Positions 60,565-64,000 of a stretch of 64,000 bases of DNA are shown one piece after another; within the stretch, counting starts at the first letter, position 1; each line of letters begins with the position of its first letter. The stretch is from Shimwellia blattae DSM 4481 = NBRC 105725 (lineage in GTDB: Bacteria > Pseudomonadota > Gammaproteobacteria > Enterobacterales > Enterobacteriaceae), in NCBI RefSeq assembly GCF_000262305.1, contig NC_017910.1:1302001-1366000 (forward strand), written 5' to 3'. Below the pieces are notes generated by a model. It did not search any database and was not told the DNA's origin. It worked only from the letters and a program-made list of their open reading frames with translations. The position numbers were made by a program, and so were the translations under genes.

Positions 60565-61650
60565 ATGAACGCCACTTTATACAGCACTGAACAGGCCCGC
60601 CGGGAGGCGGTGATGCAGCGGGACAGCAAGGCGGATGGCCAGTTTGTTTTTGCGGTCATCACCACCGGTATTTTCTGCCGCCCGTCGTGCCGCTCCCGCC
60701 ACCCGCTGCCACACAATATGCGCTTTTTTGCCGATGCCGCATCCGCACTGGCTGCGGGTTTTCGCCCCTGTAAGCGCTGCAACCCCGCAGGGGAGAGCCG
60801 CCAGCAGCAACAGGCGGCCCAGATAGCCCGGGCCTGTGAGCGGCTGGACCACAGCGAGCAGCCCCTGACGGTTGCCGCCCTGGCGGCGGAATGCGCCATG
60901 AGCCAGGCACACTTTCAGCGCCTGTTTAAACAGATAACCGGGCTGACCCCCCACGGCTGGTATCGCGCCCGGCGCGCCGGGCGCCTGCGGGAAGCGCTCC
61001 GCCAGGGGGAGCCGGTGACCCGGGCAATCTACCAGGCGGGGTTTGGTTCGGCCAGCGGCTACTACCAGCAGGCAAACAGCGCCCTGGGGATGACCGGCCG
61101 TCACTACCGGCAGCAGGGGGCCGCACAACAGATTGAGTATGCCTTCGGCCACTCAGTGCTTGGGGAGATTCTGGTGGCCGCCACAAAACGGGGCGTGTGC
61201 GCGCTTTTCCCGGGAGAAGACCAGACACAGCTGTACCAGCAACTGGTGGCCCAGTTCCCCCGGGCGGTGCTGCAACCGGCGGATCCGCAGGGGCCGCTGG
61301 CAACCCGGCTGGCAGAGATCCTGGCGTTTACGGCGCGCCAGCGCGCGGATTTCCCGCTGCCCCTTGATGTGCAGGGCAGCGCATTTCAGCTACAGGTCTG
61401 GCAGGCATTGCAGACGATCCCGGCAGGCGAGACCGCCAGTTATCAGGACATTGCCCGAAAAATTGGCCGCCCCCGTGCGGTGCGGGCAGTGGCTGGCGCC
61501 TGTGCGGCAAACCGGCTGGCGCTGGTTATTCCCTGCCACCGGGTGGTGCGCGCTAACGGTGCGCTCTCGGGGTATCGCTGGGGAAGCGAGCTAAAACACC
61601 AGCTACTGGCGCGTGAGGCACAGGAAAGTCGTCAAAAAAATGCGCCGTAA
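60565..61650 (+). CDS. ada: Bifunctional Ada regulator / O6-methylguanine-DNA methyltransferase
   Basis: Ada repairs methylphosphotriesters and O6-methylguanine and, once methylated at its N-terminal cysteine, activates the adaptive response. The 361-residue form (354 in E. coli) starts MNATLYSTEQA with AGGAG 8 bp upstream. The zinc-site cysteines are C38, C42, C69 and C72 (FCRPSC and PCKRC), and C38 is the methyl acceptor. An AraC-type helix-turn-helix follows (about 95-185). The C-terminal methyltransferase has NRLALVIPCHRVVR with the acceptor C324. alkB, which follows ada in E. coli, is not here. Confidence 0.95.
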   Translation: MNATLYSTEQARREAVMQRDSKADGQFVFAVITTGIFCRPSCRSRHPLPHNMRFFADAASALAAGFRPCKRCNPAGESRQQQQAAQIARACERLDHSEQPLTVAALAAECAMSQAHFQRLFKQITGLTPHGWYRARRAGRLREALRQGEPVTRAIYQAGFGSASGYYQQANSALGMTGRHYRQQGAAQQIEYAFGHSVLGEILVAATKRGVCALFPGEDQTQLYQQLVAQFPRAVLQPADPQGPLATRLAEILAFTARQRADFPLPLDVQGSAFQLQVWQALQTIPAGETASYQDIARKIGRPRAVRAVAGACAANRLALVIPCHRVVRANGALSGYRWGSELKHQLLAREAQESRQKNAP

Positions 61651-61660
61651 AAGCGGCGCA
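61633..61660 (-). terminator. Rho-independent terminator (minus strand) overlapping the ada end
   Basis: On the minus strand TGCGCCG-CTTTTA-CGGCGCA is a perfect 7-bp stem followed by seven T. It would end the GlcG-like transcript and it overlaps the ada stop codon. Confidence 0.65.
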
Positions 61661-61704
61661 CAATAAGACATCCAGCAGTCAGGTAAAGAGCACTTCGGGT
61701 AAGA

Positions 61705-62187
61705 TCAGCGGGCGGGCAGAACCGTGGCAATGGCCTGCAGGGCACATTTTTCATCAAACTCCGGCCCGCCCATACCGGCAACGCCGAGGGCACCAATCAC
61801 CTGCTGCTGGTAGCTGACCGGCACACCGCCGCCGAGCAGCAGCAGATCCCCGACCGTGTTCAGGTTAGTGGTGTCCGGGGTGGCCCGGGCATTTTTTGCC
61901 AGTTGCAGGGTGGCGGTTTTGGTTGAGAGCGCCGTATAGGCTTTGCGCTGGGCGGCCTGGGTATTGTGGGGGCCAACATTGTCGCCACGCAGAATAACCA
62001 CCGGGTTGCCGCCGCGATCAACCACCGCGACCACCCCGTTTTTACCCAGTTTGCGGCACTGCTCCAGGGTCTCTTTCGCAAGGCTTGTTGCCAGCTCAAT
62101 ATTCATATCGTGTGTTGTGGAGGGGGTTACCGCCGTCGCGATACCCGGTAACAGGCATAAAAATAATAATGAGAGCGGATATTTCAT
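61705..62187 (-). CDS. Periplasmic GlcG/HbpS-like (DUF336) protein
   Basis: This 160-residue product has a cleavable signal peptide (MKYPLSLLFLCLLPGIATA) and a mature GlcG/HbpS-type domain. Landmarks are MNIELATSLAKETLEQCRKL, VVAVVDRGGNPVVILRGD, AQRKAYTALSTKTAT and LLLGGGVPVSYQQQVIGALG. HbpS-type relatives bind heme or degradation products, and other members are associated with cobalamin or glycolate genes, so the ligand is open. I chose the inner ATG because it gives a standard signal peptide; ATGs 4 and 9 codons upstream are possible. It lies downstream of hiuH on the same strand (102 bp), suggesting possible co-transcription and a shared periplasmic role. Confidence 0.8.
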   Translation of the reverse strand: MKYPLSLLFLCLLPGIATAVTPSTTHDMNIELATSLAKETLEQCRKLGKNGVVAVVDRGGNPVVILRGDNVGPHNTQAAQRKAYTALSTKTATLQLAKNARATPDTTNLNTVGDLLLLGGGVPVSYQQQVIGALGVAGMGGPEFDEKCALQAIATVLPAR

Positions 62188-62289
62188 TGTATTTTCCATC
62201 AGGCTGCGAGCCATAAGTATTTAGCATGCCGGAGTGGACCAAATATGAGCCGCGCCCCGGCACGCTAAATGTATTACAGGATCCCGAAA

Positions 62290-62703
62290 TTAACTTCCCC
62301 GGTAAGTGGCATAGCCATACTGGCTCAGTAATAACGGAACATGGTAGTGTTCATCTGGTTTATTAATATGGAACTCCACCGGAATTTCCGGGAAGAAGCT
62401 GTCCAGCTTTTGGGCGCTGAAGTAACTGCCGGTTTTAAACACGACCCGGTAGTCGCCCACGGTCACCGCCGGTTTTTCCGGCCATAAAGCTTTGATTCTG
62501 CCGTCATCGTCGGTTGTGGCGGTATTGATCTTTTCCCAGCTATCACCCTGTTTTTTCTCAAGAACAACGCTCACGCCCGCCGCCGGGGTGCCGGTTTGCT
62601 GGTTGAGAATATGCACGCTGAGCGGGTTCTGCCCGGCGGCAAAGGCGCCCGCCGATGCGGTCATTACCAGTGCGAATAACGAAGGGGCTAAATACTTTGT
62701 CAT
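62290..62703 (-). CDS. hiuH: Periplasmic 5-hydroxyisourate hydrolase (transthyretin-like)
   Basis: HiuH hydrolyses 5-hydroxyisourate, the product of urate oxidation. The 137-residue product equals E. coli HiuH (YedX) in length and has a signal peptide of about 22 residues ([20 protein letters not shown]...). Mature motifs are [29 protein letters not shown] and the C-terminal signature YGYATYRGS. The second of two nearby ATGs has the correct spacing from AGGAG. It is divergent from hprR across 135 bp with a strong palindromic operator, as in E. coli, where HprR regulates it. Confidence 0.93.
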   Translation of the reverse strand: MTKYLAPSLFALVMTASAGAFAAGQNPLSVHILNQQTGTPAAGVSVVLEKKQGDSWEKINTATTDDDGRIKALWPEKPAVTVGDYRVVFKTGSYFSAQKLDSFFPEIPVEFHINKPDEHYHVPLLLSQYGYATYRGS

Positions 62704-62760
62704 GTCCATTTCTCCTGTGTTGTTAACGGCTGTGTTATATCTCATTACCGTGATATTTCA

Positions 62761-62789
62761 CCTGACAAAATCATTACAAATTTGTCAGG
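62761..62789. promoter_or_regulatory. Candidate HprR operator between hiuH and hprR
   Basis: CCTGACAAA (62761-62769) and TTTGTCAGG (62781-62789) form a perfect 9-bp inverted repeat with an 11-bp spacer. The right part, CATTACAAATTTGTCAGG (62772-62789), also resembles the HprR box CATTACAAATTTGTAATG known from E. coli with two mismatches. The position between the divergent genes supports regulation of both hiuH and hprRS. Confidence 0.65.
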
Positions 62790-62838
62790 TAAGCAACGAC
62801 ACTGACGAAATAAGATAATTTCAGAGGCCGGTGTGAAC

Positions 62839-63504
62839 ATGAAAATATTGGTTATTGAAGATAATAAGAGAAATTGCGACTGGATAAGTAAAGGCTTAAC
62901 CGAAGCGGGATATATTGTCGATATTGCCCGGGATGGTCGCGACGGTTTATATCTGGCCCTTGAACACAACTACGGTCTTATTATCCTGGATATTATGCTA
63001 CCGGGCATGGACGGCTGGCAGGTGCTGGAGGCATTACGCCCGCTGCGCGATACGCCGGTCATTTGCCTGACCGCCAGAGACGCGGTTGCCGACCGGGTGC
63101 GCGGGCTGGAATCCGGGGCCAATGATTATCTGGTTAAGCCGTTTGCTTTTGCGGAGCTGCTGGCCCGGGTGCGTAACCAGCTACGCCAGCACCCCCAGGC
63201 CGGCCCCTGCATTATGCTGGCGGATCTGACCATCAACTCGCTCCACCAGACGGTACTACGCCAGGGCCAGCCCATCGCGCTGACCCGCCGGGAGTTTGCG
63301 CTACTGTGGCTGCTGGCCTGCCGGGCAGATGAAATCGTCCCCCGGACGCTGATCGCCAGTGAGGTGTGGGGGATTAATTTTGACAGCGACACCAACACCG
63401 TGGATGTGGCAATCCGCCGCCTGCGTCGCAAAGTTGACGATCCCTTCAGCCAGAAACTGATCACCACCGTGCGCGGCATGGGATACCGGCTGGCGGTCTC
63501 CTGA
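62839..63504 (+). CDS. hprR: Response regulator HprR (YedW)
   Basis: HprR is an OmpR/PhoB-family regulator; in E. coli it responds with HprS to hydrogen peroxide and hypochlorous acid and also cross-talks with CusR sites. The 221-residue form (223 in E. coli) has a receiver with phosphoacceptor D51 ([14 protein letters not shown]), LTARD and the conserved lysine in [11 protein letters not shown] winged-helix domain follows ([40 protein letters not shown]). The ATG chosen aligns with E. coli; a GTG two codons earlier is possible. hprS starts 2 bp after its stop codon. Confidence 0.92.
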   Translation: MKILVIEDNKRNCDWISKGLTEAGYIVDIARDGRDGLYLALEHNYGLIILDIMLPGMDGWQVLEALRPLRDTPVICLTARDAVADRVRGLESGANDYLVKPFAFAELLARVRNQLRQHPQAGPCIMLADLTINSLHQTVLRQGQPIALTRREFALLWLLACRADEIVPRTLIASEVWGINFDSDTNTVDVAIRRLRRKVDDPFSQKLITTVRGMGYRLAVS

Positions 63505-63506
63505 CC

Positions 63507-64000
63507 ATGTCACTGGTTCAGCGGATTACGCTCAGCATGGTGGTGCTGATGGCGCTGACCTGCGGCGCTGTGGTCGCCACGCTGTATCACGGGCTGCAGC
63601 GGGCGCTGATCCTGCGTGATGAGCAGACCCTGAGCAACCGGGCAGAGCAAATCGACCAGCTGCTGCGCGACGGGGCACCGGCACAAACCCTGCCGCGCTA
63701 TTTTGACCGGATGATGGACACCGCCCAGGATATTCTGGTGATTCAGCCCGCCCGGGGAGAGGCGATTGTAATGAACCGTACCGGGGTGGTGCTGCCGGAG
63801 TCGTTCTCCCGCCGGGCGTTTGATGCCGGGAAAATCAACCACCTGACAGACCGCGACGGTGTTGATATCAGCCTGCTGCGTATTGCCAGCCGCGCCGGGG
63901 AGATGCCAGTGCTGCTGACCGTGGCGCGGGTGGCCCGCACCCGGGGAGAGATGCTGGCCAGCTATCACCGCCTGAGCCTGGTAGTGTGCGCCGGGGCAAT
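63507..64000 (+). CDS. hprS: Sensor histidine kinase HprS (partial, N-terminal part)
   Basis: This is the membrane sensor partner of HprR. The reading starts MSLVQRITLSMVVLMAL and runs open to the window edge, giving 164 complete codons. An N-terminal membrane helix (about 8-30) is followed by a periplasmic sensor domain with RAEQIDQLLRDGAPAQTL and PRYFDRMMDTAQDILVI, segments that correspond to E. coli YedV. A second hydrophobic helix begins at the cut (LSLVVCAGA). The kinase core lies outside the window. Confidence 0.88.
   Translation, partial: MSLVQRITLSMVVLMALTCGAVVATLYHGLQRALILRDEQTLSNRAEQIDQLLRDGAPAQTLPRYFDRMMDTAQDILVIQPARGEAIVMNRTGVVLPESFSRRAFDAGKINHLTDRDGVDISLLRIASRAGEMPVLLTVARVARTRGEMLASYHRLSLVVCAGA

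Noticed and set aside
1..64000. CRISPR array, tRNA/rRNA, prophage or insertion sequence
   Set aside because: I looked for regularly spaced repeats, cloverleaf-like tRNA sequences with CCA ends, transposase or integrase motifs and found none.

Overview
This window is chromosomal DNA of an enterobacterium (order Enterobacterales, most likely family Enterobacteriaceae). The gene content, gene order and protein sequences closely follow the E. coli K-12 blocks alaA-lrhA-nuo, rbn-elaA-men, glpTABC, inaA, yfaE-nrdBA-ubiG-gyrA-rcsCBD-ompC and apbE-ada, but the sequence is GC-richer and several junctions differ, so it is not E. coli itself. I cannot name the genus from the sequence alone.

Layout. 1-3.4 kb: start of alaA (minus), a 1 kb AT-rich spacer, and lrhA, repressor of motility and other genes. 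3.4-18.5 kb: the complete nuoA-N operon for NADH:quinone oxidoreductase (complex I), with nuoC and nuoD fused and a palindromic intergenic element between nuoL and nuoM. 18.5-20.5 kb: a small variable region with a two-gene locus resembling a HicA/HicB-type toxin-antitoxin and a convergent P-loop ATPase of unknown role. 20.5-29.1 kb: rbn (RNase BN/Z), elaA, and menFDHBCE, a tightly overlapping menaquinone operon. 29.1-34.4 kb: three genes I would not expect next to men: a second, apparently complete EF-G (fusA paralogue), a clade-3-type catalase (katA) and the CinA-like yfaY. 34.4-40.2 kb: anaerobic glycerol-3-phosphate dehydrogenase glpABC, divergent from the transporter glpT; glpQ is not beside glpT. 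40.3-43.3 kb: inaA, a GNAT acetyltransferase and a divergent MocR-type regulator. 43.3-51.1 kb: class Ia ribonucleotide reductase (nrdA, nrdB) with its maintenance ferredoxin yfaE, ubiG and gyrA. 51.2-57.4 kb: the Rcs envelope-stress phosphorelay (rcsC, rcsB, rcsD). 57.4-59.3 kb: the ompC regulatory region and ompC. 59.4-64 kb: apbE, ada (without alkB), a periplasmic GlcG/HbpS-like protein, the periplasmic 5-hydroxyisourate hydrolase hiuH, and the divergent hprR-hprS two-component system, which the window edge cuts.

How the genes fit together. Much of the window concerns respiration and redox balance: complex I feeds electrons to quinones, the men genes make menaquinone, ubiG acts in ubiquinone synthesis, and glpABC delivers glycerol-3-phosphate electrons to menaquinone. 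Envelope and stress functions (Rcs, OmpC, HprRS/HiuH, KatA, Ada) make up a second theme. Most genes are ordinary core genes. The least explained parts are the 18.5-20.5 kb locus, the EF-G paralogue, the MocR/GNAT promoter repeats, and the nuoL-nuoM palindromic element. No tRNA, rRNA, insertion sequence, prophage or CRISPR array was seen.
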